A stretch of 64,000 nucleotides of DNA from Bettongia penicillata ogilbyi (Eukaryota; Chordata; Mammalia; Diprotodontia; Potoroidae): NCBI GenBank assembly GCA_023548195.1, contig JAJHZJ010000751.1, forward strand, positions 2,770,265-2,834,264. The letters run 5' to 3'. The notes under the pieces were generated by a model. It ran no database searches. It was not told the DNA's origin and saw only the letters and a program-made list of their open reading frames with translations. This document shows positions 1 to 10,734 of this stretch, in pieces. Both the position numbers and the translations under genes were made by a program. Position 1 is the first letter of the stretch, and each line of letters begins with the position of its first letter.

Positions 1-80
1 CTTTGTGCAACTCTGCCTCGCTAGAATTCAATTCACAGACAAGTTGAAATATTGATCATCTTTGAAAATGAAGAATGAGC

Positions 81-262
81 AACATAGTGGAAAGAATCTA
101 GCTCTGGAGCAAGAGAACCTGGTTTCAAATCCTAGATCCTGCTTATACTCCTTGTGTGAGTTGAAGCCAGTCACTTAATGTCCCTAGGCTTCAGTTTATT
201 CATCTGTAAAGTGGGAGAGGGGATTTGGACTAGATGACTCTAGAGCTATGATCCCAAAGTGT
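81..262 (+). repeat. MIR-type SINE fossil
   Basis: The stretch reads as a degraded MIR in sense orientation: a tRNA-like start (AGTGGAAAGAATCTAG), the internal GTTTCAAATCCTAG B-box-like segment, GTCACTTAATGTCCCTAGGC, then CTTCAGTTTATTCATCTGTAAAGTGGG. It ends in a GGACTAGATGACTCTAGAGC tail, typical of CORE-SINE 3' regions in marsupials. It is an old copy with many substitutions and no visible TSD. Confidence 0.7.
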
Positions 263-687
263 TCTATTTAATTTGTAATGATTCTCCTTTGATAGAACAA
301 GCACTTGTTTATGGTTTCCTCTATACCTGTGATTTTTGAGAGAAATGATAGATGAAATGTGTTTTCCTTGAGGAGGGAGAGAGGGTAGGATATGGAAGGA
401 GACCAGCCACAAAGGTTGCAATTACAAAAACAACTGTATTGAAATGTCTCTTCTGCTCTTGGAAATGGGAGACACATATGGAGAATATTTTTGGCAGCTT
501 TAGGGAACTTATGAGGGCTTATGTGTCCAACTGTCTTGTTTACATGGTTGGCCATTTGTGTTTGTATTTCACATTAAGCAAGAACAATCAATGGTATAGA
601 CAGTGCATGTCTGTGGACAATTGATTCAACTGATTAGGAAAAGATTTAATAGTAGGAGAAAAATAGAACTTTGTAGTTCTAGAGATT
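263..687. other. Unique DNA, nothing recognised
   Basis: About 425 bases with short open frames on both strands, none with recognisable protein similarity, splice context or codon bias. I see no repeat signature. Confidence 0.5.
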
Positions 688-950
688 TGGGGTGGTTTGG
701 TGGCATAATGGATAGAGTGTCAGGCCTAGAGTTGGGAAGACTCAATATCTTGGGTCCAAATCTGGCCTCAGACACCTACTAGCTGTGTGACCTCAGACAA
801 ATCACGTTGTCCTGCTTGCCTCAGTTTCCTCATCTGTAAAATGAGCTAGAGAAGGAAATGGTAAACCACTCTAGTATCTTTTCCAAGAAAATCCCAAATG
901 GGATAACACAGAGTCAGACATGACGGAAAAAGAATACGCTAGAAACAGCA
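688..950 (+). mobile_element. tRNA-derived marsupial SINE (MAR1/WALLSI type)
   Basis: Full-length-looking SINE. The tRNA-related head is TGGTGGCATAATGGATAGAG, followed by CTGGCCTCAGACAC, TAGCTGTGTGACCTCAG and CCTCAGTTTCCTCATCTGTAA. The diagnostic marsupial tail GAGAAGGAAATGGTAAACC..CCAAGAAAATCCCAAATGGG..GTCAGACATGACGG follows. The RNA polymerase III promoter boxes lie in the head. It is degraded and its TSD cannot be called with confidence. Confidence 0.85.
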
Positions 951-1021
951 AAAGAGCTGAATTTAGACAGCACAACGGTCTGGAAAAGCCAGTGGATCAT
1001 TCATAGAACAATATTTTTAAA

Positions 1022-1130
1022 TGAATAAAATATATAGGATCATATATATATATGATATATATGTATAAATATATTCTATAAATATAAGATATATATCTTA
1101 TAAATATATAGGATTATAAAATATATTTTT
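1022..1130. repeat. AT-rich low-complexity tract
   Basis: Alternating A/T with ATAT and TATA runs and several short palindromes (GATATATAT, TATAAATATA). It is not a perfect microsatellite. It is probably the decayed remnant of a (TA)n repeat. Confidence 0.8.
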
Positions 1131-1149
1131 TAAAATTCATGAACCATAG

Positions 1150-1310
1150 GTTAAGAACTCCAAGCTAATATGATTACCTCATTTTATGAATGAGTAAAAT
1201 AAAATCTGCAAAGATAAGGAAATGAGTCCCAAAGTCACATAGGTAAAAAGTAGAAGAAATAAGATTTGAACTCAGATCCTAGTCCTTTTAACTGCTCTAG
1301 ACTGTCTGCA
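1150..1310 (-). repeat. MIR fossil, antisense
   Basis: Antisense MIR features: CCTCATTTTATGAATGAG, AAGGAAATGAGTCCCAAAGTCACA, then TTTGAACTCAGATCCTAGTCC. These correspond to the reverse complement of the MIR core and B-box region. Old and incomplete. Confidence 0.65.
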
Positions 1311-1538
1311 TAGATGCTTATGCAAATACATCTAAATCCAGAGAACAGACAAGAGAATAGATAATTATTTACTTAACAATTCCCATAAATTCTACTTTTC
1401 CAACATTTCTCACATCTGTTTTCTTTTTGTTTTACCTATAATCTCCTCCTCGGTTTAGGCCCTCAATTTGCCTTGACTATACTACAATAGTATCCTCCCA
1501 ACTCTTCTTTAATCTAATAAAGACCTACAACCAGGATG

Positions 1539-1850
1539 GCAGCTTGGTGGCACAGTGGATAGAGCACCAGCGCAGGAGTCAGGAGGACCTGAGTTCAAAT
1601 CTCCCCTCAGACACTTGACAATCACTAGGTGTGTGACCTTGGGTAAGTCACTTAACCTCAATTGCCTCATCCTGTGTCATGTCCAGTCATCCTGATGAAT
1701 ATCTGGTCCATGGATTCAGATGGCTCTAGTGGAGAAGTGAGGCTGGTGACCTACACAGCCCTCCCTCACTCAAAACAAAGTCAAGTGCAAGTCGTGTCAA
1801 CATTTCTCTAATGGTATGGTCTTCTTCGGCAATGAGGGATGAACACACAT
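1539..1850 (+). mobile_element. WSINE1-like SINE with target-site duplication
   Basis: A complete SINE. The head GCAGCTTGGTGGCACAGTGG and body (GAGTTCAAATCTCCCCTCAG, GTGTGACCTTGGGTAAGTC) are tRNA-derived. The 3' half (CCAGTCATCCTGATGAATAT, GTGAGGCTGGTGACCTACAC, AGCCCTCCCTCACTC, TGGTCTTCTTCGGCAATGAG) is the tail I associate with WSINE1-type elements. A 12-base flanking repeat ACAACCAGGATG (1527-1538) / ATAACCAGGATG (1851-1862) matches at 11 of 12 positions and fixes both ends. It is less diverged than neighbouring SINEs, so it is a relatively young insertion. Confidence 0.88.
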
Positions 1851-2114
1851 ATAACCAGGATGAGACTACCAGAAATTTGTCTGAAAATATGTGAATTGAG
1901 AAATTGCCCAATTGACACTCTAGTTGTAGTGGGAAGTAACTAAGGGTTCAAGAGGGGTAGCACATTTAAAACTCTAGACTAAATGAGTAAAAAGGCTTTG
2001 TCCATCATTGCTCTTCCCCTAGGATTAAGGGAAAGATTCCCTTGAGGCCTCCCTTTATCCTCAGGATGGGGGAGGAAAAGATATTTCTCTAGGTATCAGC
2101 CATTAATTAATTGT

Positions 2115-2225
2115 ATAATTTCAGGACAGATTATAGCTTTTTTGACCATCAGTTTTCTCATCTGTGAAAAGAGAAGCTGTACTAGGTGATGTCTGAGTTT
2201 CTTTCCAGCTTTAAAAGTCCATCAG
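2115..2225 (+). repeat. MIR 3' fragment
   Basis: ATCAGTTTTCTCATCTGTGA followed by ACTAGGTGATGTCTGAGTTTC and CCAGCTTTAAAAGTCC. This is the second half of a MIR/CORE-SINE in sense orientation. No head is visible. Confidence 0.6.
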
Positions 2226-2549
2226 TTATTATTTACAACCTAGATGCTTTTGTGGCTTCAATATTCAATGAAAGTCTAAGGTATTTTTTATTGTTATATT
2301 TAACATGAGACTTCCTATGAACTGGAACTCTACTAATTATTAATATGGGAAGGCGAATTGAGCAGCAAACTTTTTGTTTTTCCCCTTCCCCATGGTTCTG
2401 TCTTGGTGCCAGTTTCTAAAATAAAAGCTTTGAGAATGTATTTTTATATATTTTTTATCCATTCAGTTGGGAAATGGTGATTTCACAGTGAAACAAATAG
2501 GGGTAGCTACAGTTTATATTTTTCATAAGATCATGTAATCATGAACATA

Positions 2550-2700
2550 AAGCCAGAAGGAATCTCAGAGGCCATCTGCTTCAGTTCCCTCATTTTGTGG
2601 AGGAGCAAACTGAAACTAAGGAGTTTAAGTGACTTGTCCAAAGTCACCTGGGAAGTAAAGATCAAAGGTTGTCTTCATACCCATCCCCTTATTCTAGTCA
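2550..2700 (-). repeat. MIR fossil, antisense
   Basis: GGAATCTCAGAGGCCATCTG, CCTCATTTTGTGGAGGAGC and TTAAGTGACTTGTCCAAAGT match the reverse complement of the MIR core (TCATTTTACAGATGAGGAAA type). Confidence 0.7.
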
Positions 2701-2904
2701 GGGATCTATCTGATGTACTGATTCTCTTTGAGGTATTCTCTCAAGAAAAGAGTGGATTTCCAAATCCGAGAATAAATTAAACATTTCAAGGGGAGGAATG
2801 TACTATTACTGGACACATTTTCTGCAAGAGAAGAATCCAGGAGGGAATATAAGTATGAAAAAGTGAAAATTGAAAGTGTCACTGCTAAGTGCAATAACAA
2901 AAGT

Positions 2905-3075
2905 ATGATAGTAGAGAGAGCATTGGACTTTGGTTCAGAAGGCCAATGTTCAATTCCTATGCCTAACATTGATTAGTCAGTTTCCTCATCTGTAAAATGG
3001 GCTTAATTATCCTTGCAATCACAGGGATGTTGTGATAGAAGCATTTGACAAAAACAAAATTGCTATTTAAGTATC
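2905..3075 (+). repeat. MIR fossil
   Basis: AGAGAGCATTGGACTTTGG head, GTCAGTTTCCTCATCTGTAA core and CAGGGATGTTGTGATAGAAG tail, in MIR order. Confidence 0.65.
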
Positions 3076-3635
3076 AGACTTCTTTTCTTTAATAGAGCAA
3101 ATTCCATCTTCTAATAGTTTTGTTAGAGATATTATAATTGTTCATTAAAGTCCAATACAATCTTGAAAATTGGATAAAAATTTTGACCAGTCTGAATTAT
3201 TTTCAGCAATTTATTTCACATTCCAGTTTTTGTGGCAAAGCTATATCTAGGAACTATTGGAAATATATTAGTAATATTCTGGATTATGACTTTTAAGTAC
3301 TGTTAAATTTCTTATATTACCACAGTCTGCTTTCTTTCAGTCTGTGGGACCATGGTCTTTTCTATTTTCCATAAAAAGAGTGCAATCCTATAAGGGTTCC
3401 GTCTCCTTATCCAGAAGTCAACTCATCGATCTTTATATCATAGATCTTATAATCCCTGCTTTTTGTTCACACTCGTCTCCCTACTAGGAAAATCCTTGCC
3501 TCTCTCTTCTGCTCGTCAAGTCTCTACCTGTCTTTAAAGGGGCAAGTCAAATCCTCTCTCCTCTCTGAATTCAAGTAAGTGGGGGAATTCCAGGGTTCAG
3601 AGATTCCCCATCCTCAGGATTCATTTAAACAATTC
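3076..3635. other. Unique DNA, nothing recognised
   Basis: About 560 bases, AT-rich, without a repeat signature or a convincing open frame. The 3440-3600 portion is pyrimidine-rich (CTCTCTTCTGCTCGTCAAG) and could be the edge of a very old L2, but the match is too weak to call. Confidence 0.4.
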
Positions 3636-3790
3636 AGTTATACAAACATTTATTGAAAGAATACTATATGCAAAGCACTATACTATTTACTATAGGTAGA
3701 GATGAAGAAGAGGAGAAATCATATTTGGACCTTGCCCTCAAGTAGCTTGTGAACTCATAGAGAGATGAAATACGATATGTCTATAAACAC
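3636..3790 (+). repeat. Ancient dispersed repeat, start segment
   Basis: AAACATTTATTGAAAGAATA, CAAAGCACTATACTA, CCTTGCCCTCAAGTAGC and GTGAACTCATAGAGAGATG follow the order of a mammal-wide repeat whose consensus begins like CATTTATTAAGTGCCTACT and continues CCCTGCCCTCAAGGAGC. The same module occurs at 10385-10520, 42110-42240 and 60345-60460. I cannot name its family from sequence alone. Confidence 0.5.
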
Positions 3791-4329
3791 AACACATGTA
3801 TACACTATAGGGAAATTAACCTCATATTGACTTGTGGCACCTCTTTCATAATTGCCTTATTAAAGTACTTTCCCTGCATTTGTGACTTAATAAGAGCTAA
3901 TTTGTTTCTTTTTTTATCACTTGTTATTCTATTGGTATTGAAATTGCTGGTGAGCAAACACCCTCTATACCAGTGTAGATTGGCAACATTCAGCAGCTAT
4001 AGTCTTAGTTGTGTGAGACACTGAAACCTAAATTCATTTGTGTAGAGTCACCCAAACAATATGGCAGGAACAGGGCTTGAAATGACATCTTCCTGACTCT
4101 GGGGTCAACAGTCAAATGATACCTTAATATAACATTTTGTGGGCTTTGCCTTGGATCGTTGTGAGGGAAGGGCTTTGAAAACCTCCCCTCACATTATAAA
4201 TACAGATTTTGATTATTTAATTTAATACTCATGGAAACCCTATGAAATCAGAAGCATTTTAATGTTTCTGTCCTTACTCCACATCCATTATTCTATCCAT
4301 GACATTATACTGCCTCATAACTAAACATC

Positions 4330-4460
4330 TACTCTCCTCACCTATATTATATGCTTTTTGAGGGCAAAGGGTCATGCCCTATTTTTTTCCCACAACTCCT
4401 AGCTAAGTGCCTGGTATATAGCTTAAGCACATAAAATCATCATGGTTTATATTGGTTGAA
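4330..4460 (+). repeat. L2 LINE 3'-end fragment
   Basis: ATGCTTTTTGAGGGCAAAGG, ACAACTCCTAGCTAAGTGCC and TGGTATATAGCTTAAGC follow the L2 3' UTR order (CTCCTTGAGGGCAGGGA / CCCAGC / AGTGCCTGGCACATAGTAG). Confidence 0.55.
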
Positions 4461-4639
4461 TTAGAATGAGTTTAGAATTAATAAGATAAGCACCCCCAAA
4501 GTTATTTCCCTGTCCCTCAGATTATTTGCCTCAAAAATAGTGGAGTAATTGACAAAACACCCCATTTTTCAAAAGAATGATTCTGGAGGTCAGTCTTTCA
4601 CTTTGCTAAACTGATAAACTTTTTTTTTTTATGATTGTA

Positions 4640-4815
4640 GATACGTAGGGTCATAACAGATTTAGAAGAGGAAGGAAACTCAGAGACCACATAGTCTACC
4701 CTTCATTTATTGATGAAGAATAGGAGAGTAAGGGAGATTGATACGTCCCAAAGGTCTTATAGGTAAGCATCGGTTCAAATTTGAATCTCAATTACCTGAC
4801 TCCTGAGCATTCAAT
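4640..4815 (-). repeat. MIR fossil, antisense
   Basis: GGAAACTCAGAGACCACATAG, TTATTGATGAAGAATAGGAG, then a degraded GGTCTTATAGGTAAGC and TCAAATTTGAATCTCAATTACC. This is the reverse complement of a MIR core and B-box region. Confidence 0.6.
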
Positions 4816-4829
4816 GCTCATATAGGCAT

Positions 4830-6174
4830 TTTATATGTCTCCTTGCTAACTACAGACTGGAAGAGAAGAACAGTTTTAAACAGTTTTAAAATCCATAGTT
4901 CAGTTACTTTTCCTTCACTTTCTGAAATTGGCAAAACTTTATTGAGCATTTACGGTGTGCCGTTGATAACAAAAAATGAAATAGTCTTTTGTTCCTTTTC
5001 ATCCATGCTTGGATGTCACCACCAATAATTTGCTGTTTTTATGTGAATCTCTGCCAAATTTTCTGAGTTCATTGTCAACTTAGGTGGATTAATTATTGAT
5101 TGATTTTTGCTCTTAGGTGTTTGTTTTAGTGGAAGTATAAAGCACAGAAAATGGAAGACAAGCATGGCCAGAGTTTGGGAGTTGTAGGATAATAAAAAAA
5201 GTGACATAATAGGTTGAGTCTAGGAGATTTGTAAATATCTAACAGCAATGCTTAGAGAAACTATATATAAGAGAAGATGGGATGATAAGTAGACCAACGA
5301 ATTATGTCGAGCTTATGATAGCTGACATTATTTCAAATTAGTTTCTATCTAACAGTTCCATCTGAGACTATATTCCCCATCATGCTAATCTTTCACAGGG
5401 ATTCAGAATACTTGCTTCCCATAGTCATTTCTCTTTGTGGCTATCACTCATAAACCTTTATTCCTTTGAAATTCACACTATCAGAATTTCATCCAATACC
5501 ATCCAATCCAAATCAAGATTGTGGTCTCCCTGCCCCCACATTATTCTCTCTCCTTTGATGATGAGTTCAGTACCTGGCTAACTATCTTCCTCCCCTAACA
5601 ATTCCTACTCACCAAGGAGGAGATTTCAAGATATTTTATGTTCCCTTTCATACACCCTAACCTCCTACTTCCTTGATTTATTCAAATACCATGAACTGAC
5701 CCTCTAGTTCACCTCAACTACACACGATGATGGTTGCAATTCAGATCAGAAGATGTCCTAGAATTAACTTGAACTGGCTCATGAGAGCCAATGGTTTAAT
5801 GTTCATTGTGAACATTTATTCCATGAAAATAGGAAAAAACCACAGACCAAGCCTTAGTTTATTGTTCTGTTGATTGTCTAGACTTAAGAAAATAAAGGAG
5901 ATAATATTCATGATGCTGATAAAACTTTAAAGTATATCATGTGTAATTATACATACATATATACATACATTCATGCACACACATATCTCTCTAGTCTCTT
6001 TTCTGAACTCCAGTCCCATGCCAACAACTTCTGATTAGACATTTTAATTTGGATAGCTCATAGGTTTGTCAAGTTCAATTTGTCCAAAAGAAAGCTTATT
6101 GTTCCTCCTTCCAAAATCCACCTCTGTTTGGAATTTCATTTCCTTCAACTCTTCACTCTCCCTCTCTCATATAT
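4830..6174. other. Unique DNA, no gene seen
   Basis: About 1.3 kb without a clear repeat. Short frames at 4843-5028 and 5016-5207 overlap on opposite strands and have no recognisable protein features. The 5460-5720 portion (pyrimidine-rich, CCTAACAATTCCTACTCACC) may be an eroded L2 body. A small (ATAC)/(CATA) tract sits near 5950-5990. Confidence 0.4.
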
Positions 6175-6186
6175 GTAATAAATTTC

Positions 6187-7186
6187 TTTTTTTAAATTTA
6201 TTTATCTTCAGTGTTCCGCAATCACTACCATACAACTTAGACTTTTTCTTTCCCTCCCTCCCCCTCCCTCCCCACTTCCTTCCGCCTTCCTCCCTGAGAC
6301 TGCATGTAATTTTATATAGGTTCTACACATATATTCCTATTAAATACATTTTCCCTATAGTCATGCTACATAGAAGAATGAAAATGAATGAGACAAATCA
6401 TATAATAAACCAAAATGTAATACACAAACAAAAAATTGATCTCATGTATTCTGCAACTGAATTCCATAGTCCTTTCTCTGGATGTGGAAGGCATTTTGCT
6501 TTAAAAGACCATTGGAAATTTTTTTTTTAAGTCCTTGCATGAAGTTCCAAGTCTGCCAGAAAAACATCCTCTCACTCCTCTCACAGTGTGGTCTTTGCTG
6601 TGCACAAAGTTCTCCTGGTTCTGCCCCTTTCACTCAGCATCAGATCATCTAAGTCTTTTCAGGTCTCTCTGAAGTTTTCCTGCAAAATAGTATTCCATTA
6701 CATTCATATACCACAATTTATTCAGCCATTCACCAATTGATGGGCATGCCCTTGATTTCCAGTTTTTGGCCCCCACAAAGAGAGCTGCTATAAATATTTT
6801 TGTATATATGGGACCCTTTCCCATTTTTATGATCTCTTGGGGATACAGTCTTAGAAATGATATTGCTGGGTCAAAGAGTATACATTTTTTGTAGCCCTTT
6901 GGGCACAGTTCCAAATTGCTCTCCAGAATGGTTGGATGAGCTCACAGCTCCATCAACCATGAATTAGTGTTCCAACTCTCCCACATCCTCTCCAACATTT
7001 GTCATCTTCCTGTTCTGTCACGTTAGCCAATCTGATAGGTGTGATATGGTACCTCAGAGTTGTTTTGATTTGCATATCTCTAATCAATAGTGATTTAGAG
7101 CATTTTTTCATGTGACTATAGATATCTTTAATTTCTTCCTCTGAAAACTGCCTGTTCATATCCTTTGACCATTTAGCAATTGGACA
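6187..7186 (-). mobile_element. 5'-truncated L1, antisense, with TSD
   Basis: Read on the minus strand this is the last kilobase of an L1. It holds the ORF2 C-terminus followed by a purine-rich 3' UTR (6240-6300) and an A-rich end (6187-6203). A 12-base perfect duplication GTAATAAATTTC flanks it (6175-6186 and 7187-7198), so both ends are exact and the copy was 5'-truncated on insertion. Frame breaks separate the ORF2 pieces, so the copy is dead. It could not have mobilised itself after insertion. Confidence 0.92.
6645..7159 (-). pseudogene. L1 ORF2 C-terminal remnant
   Basis: The upstream minus-strand piece (7159-6953) starts MNRQFSEEEIKDIYSHMKK and carries the CWRGCGRVGTLIHG segment, the cysteine-containing C-terminal motif of L1 ORF2 proteins. 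It stops at 6953. A second piece in another frame (6914-6645) carries FIAALFVGAKNWK and LWYMNVMEYY, also typical of the ORF2 C-terminus. The change of frame and the stop show inactivation. No endonuclease or reverse transcriptase part is present because of 5' truncation. Confidence 0.9.
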
Positions 7187-7437
7187 GTAATAAATTTCAA
7201 AATCTAGTTATTTCTACCTCCCTTCCTCAATTCTTAAACATCAACATCTATTCATTTATACCTTATTTAAGATCCTCACCTCCTGTGGTAATATTCCAAT
7301 GTTCTCCTAACTGGTCTCCTGACCTCAAGTCTCCTATCATTCCAATCCATTACCCACAAAATAGTGAAAGTGATTTTTCTTTTTCTTAATATGACTCCTA
7401 AACAATAAATTCCATTGACTCTCTACTGCCTCTAGGT

Positions 7438-7680
7438 TAATAATAAAATAATAACAGCTAACACATGTATCTCCTACTGTGTGCCAGGCACTGTGCTAAG
7501 CCTTTTATAAATATAATCTCATTTTATCCTCACAACAAACCTGGGAATTAGGTTCTACTACTACCTTCCTTTTACAGATGAGGAAACTGAAACACAGAGA
7601 GTAAGGGACTTAACCAGGGTCACACAGTTAGTAAGTATCTGAGGTTAAATTTGAACTCAGGTCTTCCTGACTATTTTGCT
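7438..7680 (-). repeat. MIR, nearly complete, antisense
   Basis: A well-preserved antisense MIR: ACTGTGTGCCAGGCACTGTG, ATAATCTCATTTTATCCTCA, TTTTACAGATGAGGAAACTG, CAGGGTCACACAGTTAGTAA and TTTGAACTCAGGTCTTCCTG in the expected order. Confidence 0.85.
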
Positions 7681-7779
7681 TATCTTTACATTTTAGCTAA
7701 ATTCACCATTTTGCTATTTTTCGCACTCAATATTTCATCTTTCATTTCAATGTCTTTTTAGTGGCTCCCCCTTTCATTC

Positions 7780-8065
7780 CTGGAGTGTATTCTCTCTTCA
7801 TTGCTGCATCATGGAATCCCTTAGTCCTTCATGAAGACTTCTGTATGAAGCCTTTCCTGGTCCCCTCCAGAATTTTCAATGCCCTCCCTACCTAAGTTAA
7901 ATTGTACTTCCTTCTTCCTCATATTGTACATGTGCATGCTCTCTGTCCTGATAGACTGTAAGCCCCTTGAGAACAGGACCTGTTCCACTTAGGTCTCTTT
8001 CTCCCCAGGGCCTAACACAGCGTTTGACCCATTGTAGATGCTCACTAAATGCTTTTTAGTTGATT
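7780..8065 (+). repeat. L2 LINE 3' end
   Basis: GAAGCCTTTCCTGGTCCCCT, ATAGACTGTAAGCCCCTTG, CCCAGGGCCTAACACAG and GATGCTCACTAAATGCTTTT match the L2 3' UTR and terminal region. Only the last 290 bases are present. Confidence 0.75.
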
Positions 8066-8069
8066 AAAT

Positions 8070-8235
8070 ATATCGTAGTAGACAGAGTTACAGATATGGA
8101 ATTAAAGAACCTAAGTTCAAATTCCAATTCATCCCTGTGTGACTTCAGTTCAATCAACCTTTCTATGCCTCATTTTCCTAGTTTGTAAAATAAAGGACTT
8201 AAAACATATGTGCTTTCGGTTCTAGACCTAGGATC
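8070..8235 (+). repeat. MIR fossil
   Basis: TAAGTTCAAATTCCAATTC, CCTGTGTGACTTCAGTTCAA, CTCATTTTCCTAGTTTGTAA and the GGACTTAAAACATATG tail follow MIR order in sense orientation. Confidence 0.6.
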
Positions 8236-9200
8236 TGATGGACTATTGATTGACTTGAGTTACAATGGATTCCCCAAGTCTAATACCAGCTCCATAGAAT
8301 CCCAAGGGTCTGCCTCTTACAGGCTCTTTCAAAGGAACAAAGGAAATATCCTTCAGCTTCATCCAGGAAATATAAGTACAGTTTTAAAATGCCAAATAAC
8401 TATCCATGGGCTGTTCCAGTTTGCCTTTGTGCAGCATCATAATGTTCCTCTGAGGGGATCAGAGGTTGTGAAACCAGACCCATTAGGCAGCTCTGCCCTG
8501 CCTGAGCACTATCACCTGCAGAGAGAGTGGGGAAATGGAGCCGGCTGATAATGTACCAGGATGCCTTTGAGTAGCTGCACACTGTGCAAGGGCCAGGAGA
8601 GGTTGTGCTTGCCTTGGAACAAACCTCCCCAGAGCTCTCAAGTTTCAACTTCTGTAATCAAAGATGAATGCCTAAGGATTAAAAAAAATAATAATGGTAT
8701 GCAGTGCTGCACCTGCATTCTGATGCCATGAAAGACTTTGTAGTTTGGGGAGAAGGGATTACTGACAGCAGGGGGGATGAGAGGTACTTGTGTCCAAAGC
8801 ATTTGGTACTTGTGGGGAACACACAATATGACATGTCTGCCATGACTTCCTGTTGATGTCTCCTCTCTCCGGGGAAGTGAATACATTGATTTGCCCTTCT
8901 GAGAATAGAATCCATGATCCAGTAAACACAGATATAGGAGAGAACCTGCATAATGTCAATGGTATTTCCAGTAATATCCTGGGAAAGCAAGGTAGCTACT
9001 AAACAGACAGTGATTCTTAGGTATGCCAAGCTACTTAGGGAAAGCAAGGCTGGGGCAGGAGTTCTCCTCAGCCACCTGGGCAATGCCTCACAGGGTTTCC
9101 TGAGTGTTTGTAAAACCAAACTCACAAAGTGACCTGCTCCTTCCTGAGGTTAAATAAACTCACTATATCTTCTCTCTCATTACGCCTCTTCATTTACTCT
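8236..9200. other. Unique DNA, no gene assigned
   Basis: About 960 bases without a repeat signature and with a somewhat higher GC content than the surroundings. Open frames on both strands (plus 8210-8548; minus 8679-9125, 148 codons) overlap each other and neighbouring frames. Neither shows recognisable domains, and the 148-codon frame has no signal peptide or convincing splice context. I treat them as chance frames, though this is the longest unexplained frame in the first 40 kb. Confidence 0.4.
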
Positions 9201-9299
9201 CCTTCAGGTTTCAAAATTCACAAGCTAGAGCACCTAGAAGAAGGCATCCAAAATGTTGAGGGATCTCAAACTTATGGCATATGGCCATCTGCTAAAGGA

Positions 9300-9580
9300 A
9301 CTAGGACATATTTACCTTGAAGAAGAGAAGATTCTGTGATTGTGTGTGTGTGTGTGTACATTATAACTGTCATAAAGTCGAGGAACTGGACTTTTCTTCT
9401 TGATCTCTGGAGATAAAGCTGGGGGTAATGGGTGGAAATTGTAAAGAGGCAGAATTAGTTTCACTCTCAGTAAAGACTTCTTAATCTGAGGCATGTAAAA
9501 GGAGAATGGGTTGTGTGAGGAGGGAAATAGTGGGTTCCCCATCACTAGAGATTGTGAAACAGAAGTTGGATGCACACTTA
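9300..9580 (+). repeat. L3/CR1 LINE fossil
   Basis: GGTTCCCCATCACTAGAGAT at about 9534-9553 is the conserved 3' region of CR1-related LINEs (L3 in mammals; consensus GACTCCCCATCACTGGAGGT). It is preceded by GAGGGAAATAGTG. The rest is weakly conserved. A short (TG)n tract lies at 9341-9357. Confidence 0.55.
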
Positions 9581-9759
9581 CTTATTGTAAGAGCCAAATG
9601 GGAATGACAATTCAGACTTTCTGTAGCTTCTTTTAACTGTAAGATTCTGTGACTCTGAAAAATAGGGAAGGGAAGCTAAGAAAATATCCATCAAAATTCA
9701 GTTGTCACAGCTCACACAATGCCTTGAACATAGTAGATGCTTAATAAGTATGTGATTGG

Positions 9760-10384
9760 ATTGAGTTTTGTGACTCTGAAACTAGATCTATATTAATATT
9801 GTTTCAGATGTTCACAACCAGTAGGGATTCATAGTCAAGACATTTTTGTCATGCTTTTCTTTCAACCTCTCATAATTTTGGAAGCAGGAGGTGCAATATA
9901 ATCAGTATCTATCTTCTGTGTCCAAAAATTGGACACTTTTTTTCAATAAAATGTTTAGACGTTTGCCATAAGAATAATTGGGAGTTCAGCATCAAGCAAA
10001 ATGAGATTGATATGTAAATTTTAGAGCACATTCAGAAACTTGTGAATCAAATCTCATTCACAAAAATTCTATTTGCAAGAGACAATTTAAATGAATACTG
10101 TATGAGTAAATAACTTATTCAAGGGATATTTATGATTTTCAAATTTTATGAACACATTCCTACTACCACTTTCACTGAACTGAGTATAATTTAGCTCTTC
10201 AGTCTCAGAAGCAGCCAATTTTATGTTCTGTTTCTAAGATCCCAAACTAGGGTCCATGACAATGAGCTTAGGTTGATTATAAATTATTCATCAATCATAT
10301 TATTTGTGAACAGATATCAGCATAAATAGGAAACATCAGAAAGATAGCATAGAATTATAATGAGAGCCATAGGTTCAGTGTTTC
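9760..10384. other. Unique AT-rich DNA
   Basis: About 620 bases with no recognised element. A partial L2 terminus (AACATAGTAGATGCTTAATA) sits just upstream at 9728-9747. Confidence 0.4.
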
Positions 10385-10730
10385 TAAAGATTTCATTCAT
10401 TCAATGAACATTTATCAGGAATTTATATGTGCAGGGTACAATATACAGGTATTGTAAGAGATATAGGTACTGTGCAAATATGGTATTGAGTAAGTAACAA
10501 GCCTAGTCTTTAGCAAGTCTACTAGAGTTTGAAGAGGGGTTTTAAATATTAAAGAATGTTAAGTGTAATGCTAATCTGGGTTTTGCTCACAGGACCATAA
10601 CTTTCTCTACTATATCACAAATTCCATGAGAGCAAGAACCATTTCTTAAGTCTATTTTTACTTCCCCCCAGGAACTAGACTAGTGCTTTTCACATAGGAG
10701 GGACTCAGTAAATAATTTTTGATGGAATTA
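10385..10730 (+). repeat. Ancient repeat start plus L2 3' end
   Basis: 10385-10520 (TTCATTCATTCAATGAACA, TGTGCAGGGTACAATATACA) resembles the same ancient repeat start as 3636-3790. 10605-10730 (AATTCCATGAGAGCAAGAAC, GGAACTAGACTAGTGC, GGACTCAGTAAATAATTTTT) is an eroded L2 3' end. Two separate fossils close together. Confidence 0.5.
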
Positions 10731-10734
10731 ACTC

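Noticed and set aside
6066..6530. 154-codon plus-strand frame with a signal-peptide-like start
   Set aside because: Its 3' two thirds run antisense through the L1 inserted at 6187, so the frame was created by the insertion.
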